From the NCBI RefSeq assembly GCF_039749495.1, contig NZ_JBDLLU010000007.1, positions 48,981 through 112,980 on the forward strand: DNA of 64,000 bases, read 5' to 3'. The stretch is from Dehalogenimonas sp. THU2. Lineage in GTDB: Bacteria; Chloroflexota; Dehalococcoidia; Dehalococcoidales; Dehalococcoidaceae. This document shows, piece by piece, positions 45,124 to 53,203 of the stretch. A program made the translations under genes and the position numbers. Below the pieces are notes generated by a model that saw only the letters and a program-made list of their open reading frames with translations, was not told the origin of the DNA and made no database searches. The stretch's first letter is position 1, and each line of letters opens with the position of its first letter.

Positions 45124-45779
45124 CGCCTCGGCCCGAAAATCGCGGTACCCAGGCGCACCAGGTTAGCTCCCTCTTCGATAGCGACACGATACGAATCGCT
45201 CATGCCCATCGACAGGTAGCGGATATCAGTCCGTACGAGTTTTGCCTGTTGCATTTGATCAAAAAGGCGGCGGGTTTCGGCAAAATACGGCCGCAGTTGT
45301 TCCGCCGGGACATAGGGCCCCATGGTCATCAACCCTCGGAGTTGCAGGTTCGGCAGGGTATCGATCGCTTCTGCCAGTTCAGAAAGAGCTTCCGGCATCA
45401 CTCCATTCTTCTGAGTTTCACGTCCGATATTGACCTCGATCAGCACCGGCATGATTTTATTCGACACTGCCGCCTGCCGGTCGATGACCTCGGCCAATTC
45501 CAGACTGTCCACCGTCTCGATGAGATCAAATATTTCGACCGCCTTCTTCACCTTGTTGAGCTGCAGGTGGCCAATAAAGTGCCATTTTACGCATCCGCCG
45601 ATGGCGTCATAAGCCGTCGCCGCTTCCTGAATATAATTCTCCCCGATGCGTTGAATTCCGGCTTCCACAGCCGCCATGATCTCATCGTGTGTCCTGGTCT
45701 TGGCCGCGGCCACGATGCTGACCTCAGGAGGGATCTCCTTGAGTATCCGGCGAACGTTATCATGGATATACGGGTACAT
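45120..45779 (-). CDS. YggS/PLPBP-family pyridoxal phosphate homeostasis protein
   Basis: A 219-residue, fold-type III PLP-binding protein without known catalysis, involved in B6 and amino-acid homeostasis. Seen: PPEVSIVAAAKTR with the PLP Lys (near 28), GENYIQEA, WHFIGHLQLNKVKKA and YLSMGMSDSYRVAIEEGAN, the family's C-terminal phosphate loop. The ATG at 45779 gives a standard N terminus; an in-frame TTG at 45815 would overlap the upstream gene. It is convergent with the phosphatase gene by four bases. Confidence 0.92.
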   Translation of the reverse strand: MYPYIHDNVRRILKEIPPEVSIVAAAKTRTHDEIMAAVEAGIQRIGENYIQEAATAYDAIGGCVKWHFIGHLQLNKVKKAVEIFDLIETVDSLELAEVIDRQAAVSNKIMPVLIEVNIGRETQKNGVMPEALSELAEAIDTLPNLQLRGLMTMGPYVPAEQLRPYFAETRRLFDQMQQAKLVRTDIRYLSMGMSDSYRVAIEEGANLVRLGTAIFGPRR

Positions 45780-45784
45780 TTCGT

Positions 45785-46207
45785 CTACGATAACGGGTGG
45801 CCGCAGGAGGGGCAAAACCGCATGCCGCGTTCCACCGGTTGCGAGCAGGCCTGGCAGACCGCCATCAACGAACGGTGCTCACCGGCGATCTCACCCAGCA
45901 CTTTTTTAAGTTCTGTTTCCGTCATGAGCCGCCCGGCGATCTCCTCTTTGAGCTTATCGGCTATTTCAAGGCTCTTACCGCAGCCCTGGCAGGTCATGTA
46001 TTGTTTGGCGCGATACTGCACGGTGGGCACAAAATAGACGGTAAGCTTTTCCCGGCGCTGATCCACGCTGAAAATCCGGTCATCCCGGCAATCCGGGCAC
46101 CGGGTAACAATGTATCCCAGGTGTTCGCCGTAGTGCTTATTGCCGAATAAAAAAACCATATCACTGAATATAGCAGAAGTGAGCGGTTCGTTGTCAATCA
46201 TCCGCAC
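45785..46207 (-). CDS. Zinc-ribbon protein
   Basis: A 140-residue protein with CPDC (near 38), CQGCG (near 75) and two C-terminal knuckles CQAC and CPSCG (near 119 and 134), giving two likely zinc ribbons. A predicted helix separates them. The N terminus FLFGNKHYGEHLGY is hydrophobic but not a membrane helix. No catalytic function is visible. It ends five bases before the YggS-type gene and is probably co-transcribed with it. Confidence 0.7.
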   Translation of the reverse strand: MRMIDNEPLTSAIFSDMVFLFGNKHYGEHLGYIVTRCPDCRDDRIFSVDQRREKLTVYFVPTVQYRAKQYMTCQGCGKSLEIADKLKEEIAGRLMTETELKKVLGEIAGEHRSLMAVCQACSQPVERGMRFCPSCGHPLS

Positions 46208-46344
46208 TCCGGCGGTCCCGGGAAAGCTGGCCGCCGCCGAGGTCGGAGTTCGGCGGGATTCTTTATATAATGAAGGTGGTGATACCGGACCCCGGAATGG
46301 TTAGCGGCAAACTCAAAGCTGTGTTAAAATGCTCTGGCTTGGGA

Positions 46345-46429
46345 GGGGGAGTGCCGGAATTGGCAGACGGGCATGACTTAGGATCATGTGCCGCAAGGCG
46401 TCGGGGTTCGAGTCCCCGCTTCCCCACCA
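46345..46429 (+). tRNA. tRNA-Leu (anticodon TAG)
   Basis: An 85-base class II tRNA: acceptor GGGGGAG / CTTCCCC, anticodon loop CTTAGGA, long variable arm TGCCGCAAGGCG, T-loop GGTTCGAGT, discriminator A and encoded CCA. A TAAAAT box lies about 15 bases upstream. Confidence 0.95.
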
Positions 46430-46479
46430 GAATTTTAATTCAGTGAAGCGGCCGATATTCACACCGAGTAATAATTACC

Positions 46480-46830
46480 ATGAAAAAACATCCCATCTAT
46501 ACAATGAGCTTCGCAAGAGTGTATCCCCTTTACATCACCAAGGTTGGGAAAAAAGGACGCACTAAAGCAGAGGTCGATGAAATCATTCGCTGGTTGACGG
46601 GATATAATCAGGAAGAACTGGAAGCGCAATTGGAAAAGCAGACAGACTTTGAAACCTTCTTTGCGCAAGCCCCCCAACTGAATCCTTCGCGGTCTTTGAT
46701 CAAGGGTTTGATCTGCGGCATCCGGGTGGAGGACATACAAGAACCGATTATGCGGGAGATTCGCTACATGGATAAGCTGATCGATGAATTAGCCAGGGGA
46801 AAAGCCATGGAAAAGATTCTGCGAAAATAG
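46480..46830 (+). CDS. DUF2200 family protein
   Basis: A 116-residue protein matching the DUF2200 pattern: [20 protein letters not shown] at the N terminus, [24 protein letters not shown] and a C-terminal [21 protein letters not shown]. The function is unknown; the family is soluble and small. Its start lies 50 bases after tRNA-Leu. The 143 bases that follow hold no convincing gene. Confidence 0.8.
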   Translation: MKKHPIYTMSFARVYPLYITKVGKKGRTKAEVDEIIRWLTGYNQEELEAQLEKQTDFETFFAQAPQLNPSRSLIKGLICGIRVEDIQEPIMREIRYMDKLIDELARGKAMEKILRK

Positions 46831-46973
46831 GGAAGCTTCTCCAAGCTGGTAACCTGGACATTAAAATCCAAAGAAAGCCTGAAGGGTGCGGCCAACTCCC
46901 CCGTTACGATTTCAAAGAGTGCTATGCCATGATCCCGCGTAACCTGAAAACCTCCCTGGAGAATGAACGCTAG

Positions 46974-47894
46974 ATGCCGATTGCCGCCGGAGTTATCGCC
47001 GAACTGGAAAAACTGGGCTACCGCGCCTGCGTTATCCCCCTGGAAAGATTGACCGCACTCGAGAACGAATACAGGGCGATAACCAGCCGTGAGGTATGGC
47101 GGAATTCCCCCCACCTCTCCCGGCACCACTTCGATTTTGCCCCGCCTCCGGATTTTCCAGCCCGGTCGGTCCTCATCGTGGCCGCGCCGGTTACGCCGGT
47201 GAAACTTGGTTTCACCCGCCACGGCCGCCATTACGCCTTTGAGGTGCCGCCGCTGTCCGCTGATCATGATGTTGACCTTGAGCGCATCGTCGCCGCCGTG
47301 ACCAGTCTCATCACCCCTCACGGTTACGGGCTTATAGATGCCAACGTTCCGACTAAACTCCTGGCCAGTCACGCCGGTCTGCTGGAGAACGGTTACAACA
47401 ACATGGGTTTTATAGAAGGCATGGGCAGCTTTTTCCGCCTTTCGGCATTTTTCTCGGACATGCCGCCCGGAACCGCCGTCTGGACGGAACACCGGGTCAG
47501 CCGGAGCTGTGAAGTCTGCCGCGCCTGTTCCGAAAGCTGCCCCACCGGATGTCTCGGACCGGACGGATACGATGTCGGCCGCTGCCTTTCATTACTCAGC
47601 AAGGAAGCCTCAGATTTCCCTGAATGGGTACACTCCCGGTGGCATAATTCACTCATCGGCTGCCGCATCTGTCAGCAGGTCTGTCCGATGAACCGTGAGC
47701 TCCTCGACACCGCCGGCACCGGAGCCGAGTTTTCAGAGACGGAAACCGGCGCCATTCTGGCCGGAACCCCTTTTGAAGACCTGGACCCTGCCACCAGGGA
47801 TAAATTGCGCTACTTTCACTTGAACACTTATTACAATATTCTGCCGCGCAACTTACGTCTGCTGCTCGACAGGGAACAGGCGGATCTTTCATGA
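46974..47894 (+). CDS. QueG-like 2[4Fe-4S] protein
   Basis: A 306-residue protein related to epoxyqueuosine reductase, itself a relative of reductive dehalogenases. A C-terminal double-cluster domain has CEVCRACSESCPTGCL and, 45 residues later, GCRICQQVCP. Before it, GLIDANVPTKLLASHAGLLE and NMGFIEGMGSFFRLS match the QueG-side fold, but the protein is shorter than QueG and lacks its C-terminal HEAT-like extension. True tRNA-modifying function is doubtful; a separate Fe-S redox role is likely. It overlaps the Crp-type gene by four bases. Confidence 0.8.
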   Translation: MPIAAGVIAELEKLGYRACVIPLERLTALENEYRAITSREVWRNSPHLSRHHFDFAPPPDFPARSVLIVAAPVTPVKLGFTRHGRHYAFEVPPLSADHDVDLERIVAAVTSLITPHGYGLIDANVPTKLLASHAGLLENGYNNMGFIEGMGSFFRLSAFFSDMPPGTAVWTEHRVSRSCEVCRACSESCPTGCLGPDGYDVGRCLSLLSKEASDFPEWVHSRWHNSLIGCRICQQVCPMNRELLDTAGTGAEFSETETGAILAGTPFEDLDPATRDKLRYFHLNTYYNILPRNLRLLLDREQADLS

Positions 47895-48571
47895 AAACCG
47901 AAGCCATAGTCGCCGCACTGAAGCGAAGCTACCTTTTCGCCACTTCATCGGAAACAGATCTTGCAGACCTGGTCGCCGCGGCGGAGTTCCGCCAATTCGC
48001 CGCCGGCGAATATATCTTCTGGGAGGCCGAACCATCGGAACGTTTCTATCTTTTAACCCGGGGACGGGTGAAGGTAGTCAAACACGGTTCCCAGGGCCGG
48101 GAGACGGTAGTGGGCTTTTTCGGTCCGGGCGAGGTTTTCGGTGAGGTGGCGGTTCTTGAGGGTAAACCGTACCCCGCCTCCAGCGTCGCCGCCGAAGATG
48201 TCGAGGTCCTGGCCGTCAGCCAGCAGGTATTTCGTGATTTCATCGCCCGGCACCCCGGTGTCGCCATGGCCATGGTCGCCATCCTGAGCGCCCGCCTCCG
48301 GGAAGCCCAGAGCCGGTTGCATGACCTTTCCGGTGAAAGAGTGGAGCAGCGCCTGGCGCGGACTCTGGAGCGTCTGGCATCCAAATTAGGCCGGGAACTG
48401 CCCTTCACCCGCCAGGATCTGGCAGACATGTCCGGCACCACGCTGGAGACCACGATCCGCTTTCTCAGCCGCCTTAAAGAAGGCAAGATCATCACCTCGC
48501 GCCGCGGCCTGGTCATCATCGAGGATGAAGAGAAGCTCCGCCTGCTGGCCGAAGGCCCCCCGCAGGCCTAG
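47891..48571 (+). CDS. Crp/Fnr family regulator next to Fe-S genes
   Basis: A 226-residue regulator: cyclic-nucleotide-binding-type barrel (about 15-120) with GEYIFWEAEPSERFYLLTRG and GEVFGEVAVLEGKPYPAS, then a winged helix (about 165-215) with FTRQDLADMSGTTLETTIRF carrying the Glu and Arg of TTGAT/TGTGA-reading proteins. There is no N-terminal Cys cluster. It is coupled to the QueG-like gene and 240 bases upstream of an operon with a TTGAT-type box, its most likely target. Sensing of redox, NO or a haem ligand is possible but not shown. Confidence 0.87.
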   Translation: MKTEAIVAALKRSYLFATSSETDLADLVAAAEFRQFAAGEYIFWEAEPSERFYLLTRGRVKVVKHGSQGRETVVGFFGPGEVFGEVAVLEGKPYPASSVAAEDVEVLAVSQQVFRDFIARHPGVAMAMVAILSARLREAQSRLHDLSGERVEQRLARTLERLASKLGRELPFTRQDLADMSGTTLETTIRFLSRLKEGKIITSRRGLVIIEDEEKLRLLAEGPPQA

Positions 48572-48661
48572 CAGCCCCAAACAACCCGTCATCGTGCTTG
48601 TCCCAACGAAGTCGGGGAGCCTCCTGCGAAACAATTATAAAATGGCCGTCAGAAGAGAATC

Positions 48662-48682
48662 CCTCTCCCCAACGGGGAGAGG
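48662..48682. repeat. CCTCTCCCC/GGGGAGAGG hairpin, REP-like
   Basis: Nine-base arms around AAC followed by GCTAGGTGAGGGGG. The pattern resembles intergenic repeats found in many genomes. It lies between the Crp-type gene and the zinc-ribbon operon and may also act as a terminator-like structure. Confidence 0.4.
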
Positions 48683-48740
48683 CTAGGTGAGGGGGCACCT
48701 CCACGCATACATTACACTACACGCAGATATCGCTCCGACC

Positions 48741-48782
48741 TTGATGTAAATCATACACCAAAGCTTTTCCGTGGATTATAAT
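48741..48782 (+). promoter_or_regulatory. FNR/Crp-type activator box with -10 element
   Basis: TTGATGTAAATCAT (48741-48754) matches TTGAT-N4-ATCAA with one mismatch. TATAAT sits at 48777-48782. Taking a start seven bases after the -10 box, the box centre is at about -41.5, the class II activator position. The -35 region is covered by the box. Confidence 0.6.
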
Positions 48783-48810
48783 CACCATATAAATCTGAAA
48801 ACGAGGTGCT

Positions 48811-49068
48811 ATGACAGGCAAATGCCCGGGCCAGGACTTCCGTAAGCTCAGAGTTGAGCTCCACCGCTGCCCTAAGTGTCGTTCCGCGGTGGAGATATTC
48901 TCCGATGAGATACGGGTGCGCTGCCAGAAATGCGGTGAACCGGTCTACCGGGAAAAGGCGCCGTCCTGCATCGAGTGGTGCGCTTCGGCGCGGCAATGCC
49001 TTGGTGAGGAACGCTGGCAGTCGCTTAAGATTGAAACAAAGGAGGAATCTAATAATGCCGGTACGTAA
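48811..49068 (+). CDS. Small zinc-ribbon protein
   Basis: An 85-residue protein with CPKC and CQKCG knuckles (residues about 20-42) plus further Cys (C5, C53, C57, C63), enough for a zinc ribbon and possibly a second metal site. The MTGKCPGQDFRKLRVELHRC opening is one I associate with anaerobe proteins found beside ferredoxins. GAGGTG lies just before the ATG. It overlaps the ferredoxin-type gene by 14 bases and shares its FNR-type promoter. Confidence 0.75.
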   Translation: MTGKCPGQDFRKLRVELHRCPKCRSAVEIFSDEIRVRCQKCGEPVYREKAPSCIEWCASARQCLGEERWQSLKIETKEESNNAGT

Positions 49069-49777
49069 AATAGTCTGCATCGACGAAGATAAATGCGATG
49101 GTTGCGGCGTCTGTGTGCCGTCCTGCGCCGAAGGCGCCATCCAGGTCATCGACGGCAAGGCCAGACTGGTGAGCGATATCTACTGCGACGGCCTGGGCGC
49201 CTGCCTGGGTGAATGTCCCCGTGACGCCATCACCATAGAAGAGCGTGAAGCCCCGGAATTCGATGAAATCGCTGCCATGAAGCATGTCGCCCGGACGCAG
49301 CCCAAACCCCCCGTCCACGCCTGCCCCTCGGCGCGTCTCATGTCCTTCGGCCATCCCGTCAGCCCCGCACCTGAAGAACACAAATCCCCCGCGGCGCCGG
49401 AAGCCTCAGCCCTGGGCCACTGGCCGGTGCAGTTGACGCTGGTGCCGCCGCATGCTCCTTTCCTGAAGAATGCGGATATCCTGCTGACCGCGGATTGCGT
49501 GCCGTTCGCCTATCCCAATTTCCACCGGGACTTTCTCAAGGACAAAGCGCTGCTGATCGCCTGTCCCAAGCTGGATGATTATGAAGCCCATCTCCACAAA
49601 CTTTCCCAGATCTTCGCCCAGGCCCAACCGGACAGCGTGACGGTGCTGCGCATGGAAGTGCCCTGCTGCGGCGGTCTCACCCAGTTGGTCCGTCAGGCGG
49701 CGCAGATGGCCGGTGTCATGATGCCGGTCTCTGAAGTCACCATCGGCATCCGCGGCCAGGTGCTGGCCGCCACCTGA
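49055..49777 (+). CDS. Ferredoxin-domain iron-sulfur protein
   Basis: A 240-residue protein. The N-terminal 2[4Fe-4S] domain has CDGCGVCVPSC (near 14-24) and a second set beginning CDGLGACLGECP. The C-terminal part (about 110-240) is a mixed domain with DCVPFAYPNFHRDF, LIACPKLDDYEAH and VPCCGGL, with three more conserved-looking Cys. Similar proteins accompany Crp/Fnr-type regulation in anaerobes. A strong AAAGGAGGAAT site fixes the start. It is probably an electron carrier or sensor for oxidative or nitrosative stress; this is inference. Confidence 0.78.
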   Translation: MPVRKIVCIDEDKCDGCGVCVPSCAEGAIQVIDGKARLVSDIYCDGLGACLGECPRDAITIEEREAPEFDEIAAMKHVARTQPKPPVHACPSARLMSFGHPVSPAPEEHKSPAAPEASALGHWPVQLTLVPPHAPFLKNADILLTADCVPFAYPNFHRDFLKDKALLIACPKLDDYEAHLHKLSQIFAQAQPDSVTVLRMEVPCCGGLTQLVRQAAQMAGVMMPVSEVTIGIRGQVLAAT

Positions 49778-49821
49778 ATCCAATATCAAAAATACCAGAT
49801 TATTATTTTTTGTCGCGGTTA

Positions 49822-49850
49822 TTGACTATCATACCGGGGTACATTAAACT
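49822..49850 (+). promoter_or_regulatory. Promoter of the membrane-anchored coiled-coil gene
   Basis: TTGACT (49822-49827), 17 bases, TAAACT (49845-49850). It would give a leader of about 190 bases before the ATG at 50046. Confidence 0.5.
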
Positions 49851-49905
49851 AATACCGGTAAACTAAAGTACCTGTCCTGAGGTTAACCGGTTATCGGGAT
49901 GGGTG

Positions 49906-50016
49906 CCTCGTAACGCTGAGTGACTGGACGCCTGAATGGGCAGCCGGTGATGATAGCAGGGTAGGGGCCGAGTCACTCCTTCGAGGGGTAACGGGCCGGG
50001 AACGAATGATCCCGGC
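49906..50016 (+). promoter_or_regulatory. Structured 5' leader
   Basis: CCTCG (49906-49910) pairs with CGAGG (49982-49986), and GAGTGACT (49918-49925) pairs with AGTCACTC (49971-49978), enclosing small inner hairpins. A separate stem GCCGGGA / TCCCGGC (49995-50001, 50010-50016) follows. No T-run is present, and I recognise no known riboswitch. It may control translation or message stability of the coiled-coil gene. Confidence 0.45.
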
Positions 50017-50045
50017 TTGGATATATGCCACAGGAGGAGATAGAC

Positions 50046-51287
50046 ATGAGCGCCGAACCCAGTATTCTGGTCAAACCGCTGCCGCAGATATTGGATGAAA
50101 TGGATGCCAATATCCAGGCTGCCGCTGAGGCCGCAAGAAAAGCTGAACGGGCCGCGCTGAGCGCCGGCACTTCCGCTGAAGCCGCTACCCAGGCATCGAT
50201 AGTCGCCGAAATGCGCGCTGAGGAAGCGCGCAAAGCCGGTGAGCATGCCGCCGAGTCCGCCACCCGCGCCGCGGTGCACGCCGCCGCCGAGGCCAAAAAA
50301 GCCGCTGAGGAAGCCTCTCACAAAGCTGAGATCGCCGATACCGCCTCGACCGAAGCCTCCCGCAAGGCGGAAGCCGCCAGCAAATGCGCCGATGACGCCT
50401 CCGCGCGGGCGGAAGAAGCCGCCCGCAGAGCCGAAGAAGTCGCCCGCGCCGCCAGGTACGCCGCTGAAGAAGCCTCCGCCAAAGCTGAAGAAGTTGCGTT
50501 GGCCTCCCGGGAAGCGGCAATCGCCCTTTCGCGCGTCGCGGATGAAAACGCTTTGAGACTTCAGGAGATGGCCCTGGCCGCCAAAGAATCTCTGGAAGAT
50601 TCTATAGATCAGGCCATGAAAGCCGTGCGTGCCGCCGAAGCCGCGGCCAAAGCCGCCGCCGCCGCCGCTGAAAAAGCCCAGCACAATCCCGGCAGTGAAA
50701 CGGCCCGCCAGTCCGATGAAGCCGGACGTCAGGCCAAGCTGGCTGCCAGCCAGGCCTATCATATGGCCGAGGAAGTGGCCCGCAAAGCGGAATCCGCGGA
50801 AAGACTCGGCGCTGACGCCATTGAAGCCGCCGCAAAGGTTCCGGATAACATCGCCGCTAAAGTGGAAGAGGCTGGCAAAGCCGCCATGACCTCCGCCGCG
50901 CGGGGCGAGCAAACAGCCGCCGCCGCCGTCACCGCCGCCAATTCTGCCGATAAATCCGGTGACGATGCCATGCACGCGGCTCTCGGCGTCCTTCAGGATA
51001 TGATCAATCGGGCGGAGAGCGCCGGGCGGTCTGCCCGCATCGCCGCGGATGAGGTTTCCAAAGCAGCTCACGACCATGCCGAGCAGGCGGCGCAACGCGC
51101 CCAGGACGTCGCTGAGGCGGCCACCCGCGCCGCTCAGGAAGCCCTGAGCAAAGCGGAAGAAGCCCTCTTCAGGGCGGTGGTCAAAAAACTGACTTCCGGG
51201 CAATGGATAACGCTCTTGATCGTTATCAATCTGGGTATCGTCATGGGCGCCGTGCTGCTCGCCACGGCTCTGGGCGCCCTGCTCTAA
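50046..51287 (+). CDS. Ala-rich coiled-coil protein with C-terminal membrane anchor
   Basis: A 413-residue protein, over a third Ala, with heptad-like AEEASxKAE repeats from about residue 20 to 370 and a short Pro-containing break near 215. It ends with one transmembrane helix (WITLLIVINLGIVMGAVLLA) and few residues after it, a tail-anchor layout with the coil on the cytosolic side. AGGAGGAG six bases upstream sets the start. Its composition matches the 910-residue protein at 22404, suggesting paralogous structural roles, perhaps one soluble and one membrane-bound. Confidence 0.75.
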   Translation: MSAEPSILVKPLPQILDEMDANIQAAAEAARKAERAALSAGTSAEAATQASIVAEMRAEEARKAGEHAAESATRAAVHAAAEAKKAAEEASHKAEIADTASTEASRKAEAASKCADDASARAEEAARRAEEVARAARYAAEEASAKAEEVALASREAAIALSRVADENALRLQEMALAAKESLEDSIDQAMKAVRAAEAAAKAAAAAAEKAQHNPGSETARQSDEAGRQAKLAASQAYHMAEEVARKAESAERLGADAIEAAAKVPDNIAAKVEEAGKAAMTSAARGEQTAAAAVTAANSADKSGDDAMHAALGVLQDMINRAESAGRSARIAADEVSKAAHDHAEQAAQRAQDVAEAATRAAQEALSKAEEALFRAVVKKLTSGQWITLLIVINLGIVMGAVLLATALGALL

Positions 51288-51293
51288 TTCGCC

Positions 51294-51322
51294 TTGCGCC
51301 CCTTATGAGGGCAAGTTATAAT
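51294..51322 (+). promoter_or_regulatory. Promoter of thrS
   Basis: TTGCGC (51294-51299), 17 bases, TATAAT (51317-51322). Confidence 0.6.
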
Positions 51323-51333
51323 GCGTTAAACAT

Positions 51334-51364
51334 GGAGCCTCTCACTCTCCGGATGAGAGGCTCC
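51334..51364 (+). promoter_or_regulatory. thrS leader hairpin
   Basis: Eleven-base arms GGAGCCTCTCA / TGAGAGGCTCC around a nine-base loop, starting about five bases after the expected transcript start and followed by GTCTTTC. It could be an attenuator, a stability element or a site for self-regulation by the enzyme. No T-box sequence is present. Confidence 0.5.
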
Positions 51365-51386
51365 GTCTTTCAAAGAGGTATTTATC

Positions 51387-53138
51387 GTGGACGATTCGGC
51401 TAAAGCTCAACTGGATACCATCCGCCATTCCGCGGCTCACATCCTGGCCCAGGCGGTGACTTCGCTTTTCCCCGGCGCCAAACTGGGTATCGGCCCCTCC
51501 ATCGACACCGGTTTCTATTATGATTTCGACCTGCCCCGCCCGCTCCTGCCGGAAGACCTGCCCCTGATAGAAGCCCGCATGACGGAGATCGTCAAGCAGA
51601 ACATGGCCTTCACCCGGGAAACGGTCAGCCGCGCCCAGGCGGAGCAGATATTCGCCGGTCAGCCCTACAAACTGGAACTCATCGCCGAACTTCCGGATGA
51701 CCAGGATATCACCGTCTACCGCAACGGTGAATTCGCCGACCTGTGCCGCGGCCCCCACGTCTCCCACACCGCCCGGGTCAAGGCCTTCAAACTGCTGTCC
51801 ATCGCCGGCGCCTACTGGAGAGGGGATGAAAAACGCCCCATGCTGCAGCGGGTTTACGGCACCGCCTTCCAGACCCGCAGTGAACTGGATGAATACCTGA
51901 CCAGCCTGGCGGAGGCTGAAGCCCGGGACCACCGGCGCATCAACAAGCAGCTCAATCTGTTCATCACCCCGGAAGAAGTTGGCGGCGGTCTGGTCATCTA
52001 CGGCCCCAAGGCCGGGCGTATCCGCACCATCGTGGAGGAGTTCTGGCGCCGGGAGCATTACAACAACGGCTATGAACTGCTTTACACCCCCCACATCGGG
52101 CGGGGCACTCTCTGGGAGACCTCGGGCCACCTGGAGAACTACAAGGACATCATGTACTCCCCCATGGATATCGACGGGCAGGATTACTACGTCAAGCCGA
52201 TGAACTGCCCCTTCCACATCATGTTTTACAAGTCCCAGGTTCGCTCCTACCGGGATCTGCCGGCCCGCTGGGCTGAACTGGGCACCGTTTACCGCTATGA
52301 GCGCAGCGGCGTGCTTCACGGGCTTTTGCGCGTGCGCGGCTTCACCCAGGATGACGCCCACATCATCTGCGCCCCGGATCAGATAGAGACGGAAATCGCG
52401 GAGGTGCTGCGTTTCTCGCTGCACATGTGGCACACTTTCGGTTTCAAGGACCTGCAGTTTTTCCTGGCCACCAGACCTGAAAAGGCTATCGGCACTGAAG
52501 AGCAATGGCAGCGGGCCTCGGACGCGCTGAGCCGGGTGATGGACGCCCAGGGCTTCGATTACAAGGTAGATGAGGGCGGCGGCGCTTTTTACGGTCCCAA
52601 GATAGATATCAAGGTCCGGGACGCGCTGGGCCGGGAATGGCAGATGACCACCATCCAGTTTGACTTCAATCTGCCGGAACGTTTCGATATGACGTACATC
52701 GGCCAGGACGGCCAGGAACACCGGCCATACATGGTCCACCGCGCCCTGCTCGGTTCCTGGGAGCGTTTTTTCGGTCTGCTCATAGAACATTATGCCGGCG
52801 CCTTCCCGGTCTGGCTGCACCCGGTGCAGGTCGCGGTGTTGCCCATCGCCGACCGCCACCTGGAGTATGCTGAGAAAATTGCCGCCGGCCTTAAAGCGGC
52901 GGGCGTGAGGGTGTACCTGGATGATCGCGCGGAAACCGTCAATCAGAAGATCCGCCAGTCGCAGCTTGAAAAAACCCCCTGCATGCTGGTCCTCGGTGAC
53001 AAGGAAGTCGCCAACAACACCGTGGCAATCAGGCTGCGGACCGGGCAGCAGAAGTACGGCGTTTCTTTCGATGCCTTGAAAGCGATGCTTCTTGAGACCA
53101 TCGAACAGCGCCTTGGCGATTTGCTGATTGAGAGTTGA
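51387..53138 (+). CDS. thrS: Threonyl-tRNA synthetase
   Basis: Class II synthetase of 583 residues that lacks the usual N-terminal TGS domain and begins directly at the editing domain (IRHSAAHILAQAVTSLFPGA). The zinc-site Cys lies in MNCPFHIMFYKS; motif 2 is YRYERSGVLHGLLRVRGFTQ and motif 3 is VHRALLGSWERFFG. The anticodon-binding domain closes with LGDKEVANNTVAIRLR. GTG start with AGAGG upstream. C-rich third positions match the genes just before it. It precedes infC, as in many bacteria. Confidence 0.96.
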   Translation: MDDSAKAQLDTIRHSAAHILAQAVTSLFPGAKLGIGPSIDTGFYYDFDLPRPLLPEDLPLIEARMTEIVKQNMAFTRETVSRAQAEQIFAGQPYKLELIAELPDDQDITVYRNGEFADLCRGPHVSHTARVKAFKLLSIAGAYWRGDEKRPMLQRVYGTAFQTRSELDEYLTSLAEAEARDHRRINKQLNLFITPEEVGGGLVIYGPKAGRIRTIVEEFWRREHYNNGYELLYTPHIGRGTLWETSGHLENYKDIMYSPMDIDGQDYYVKPMNCPFHIMFYKSQVRSYRDLPARWAELGTVYRYERSGVLHGLLRVRGFTQDDAHIICAPDQIETEIAEVLRFSLHMWHTFGFKDLQFFLATRPEKAIGTEEQWQRASDALSRVMDAQGFDYKVDEGGGAFYGPKIDIKVRDALGREWQMTTIQFDFNLPERFDMTYIGQDGQEHRPYMVHRALLGSWERFFGLLIEHYAGAFPVWLHPVQVAVLPIADRHLEYAEKIAAGLKAAGVRVYLDDRAETVNQKIRQSQLEKTPCMLVLGDKEVANNTVAIRLRTGQQKYGVSFDALKAMLLETIEQRLGDLLIES

Positions 53139-53164
53139 ACTTAGCATCGTAAATGTGCTATATT
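53135..53164 (+). promoter_or_regulatory. Promoter of infC-rpmI-rplT
   Basis: TTGAAC (53135-53140, overlapping the thrS stop), 18 bases, TATATT (53159-53164). Confidence 0.5.
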
Positions 53165-53203
53165 TTTCGATAGTCTTATTTTTCGTGGAGAGGTATCCAG
53201 CAC

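Noticed and set aside
46831..46973. Reading frame ending at 46973 just before the QueG-like gene
   Set aside because: Its first part overlaps the DUF2200 gene, it lacks a start codon with a ribosome site, and the opposite strand gives an equally plausible-looking frame.
49863..51203. 446-codon Gly-rich open frame on the minus strand
   Set aside because: It is the mirror of the Ala-rich coiled-coil gene; GCC/GCG codons read backwards give Gly/Arg. It has no ribosome site or family match.
51288..51386. T-box leader upstream of thrS
   Set aside because: No T-box consensus or specifier stem, and the leader is under 60 bases.
51342..53147. 601-codon open frame antisense to thrS
   Set aside because: thrS is unmistakable on the plus strand; the antisense frame is open only because of high GC at third positions.
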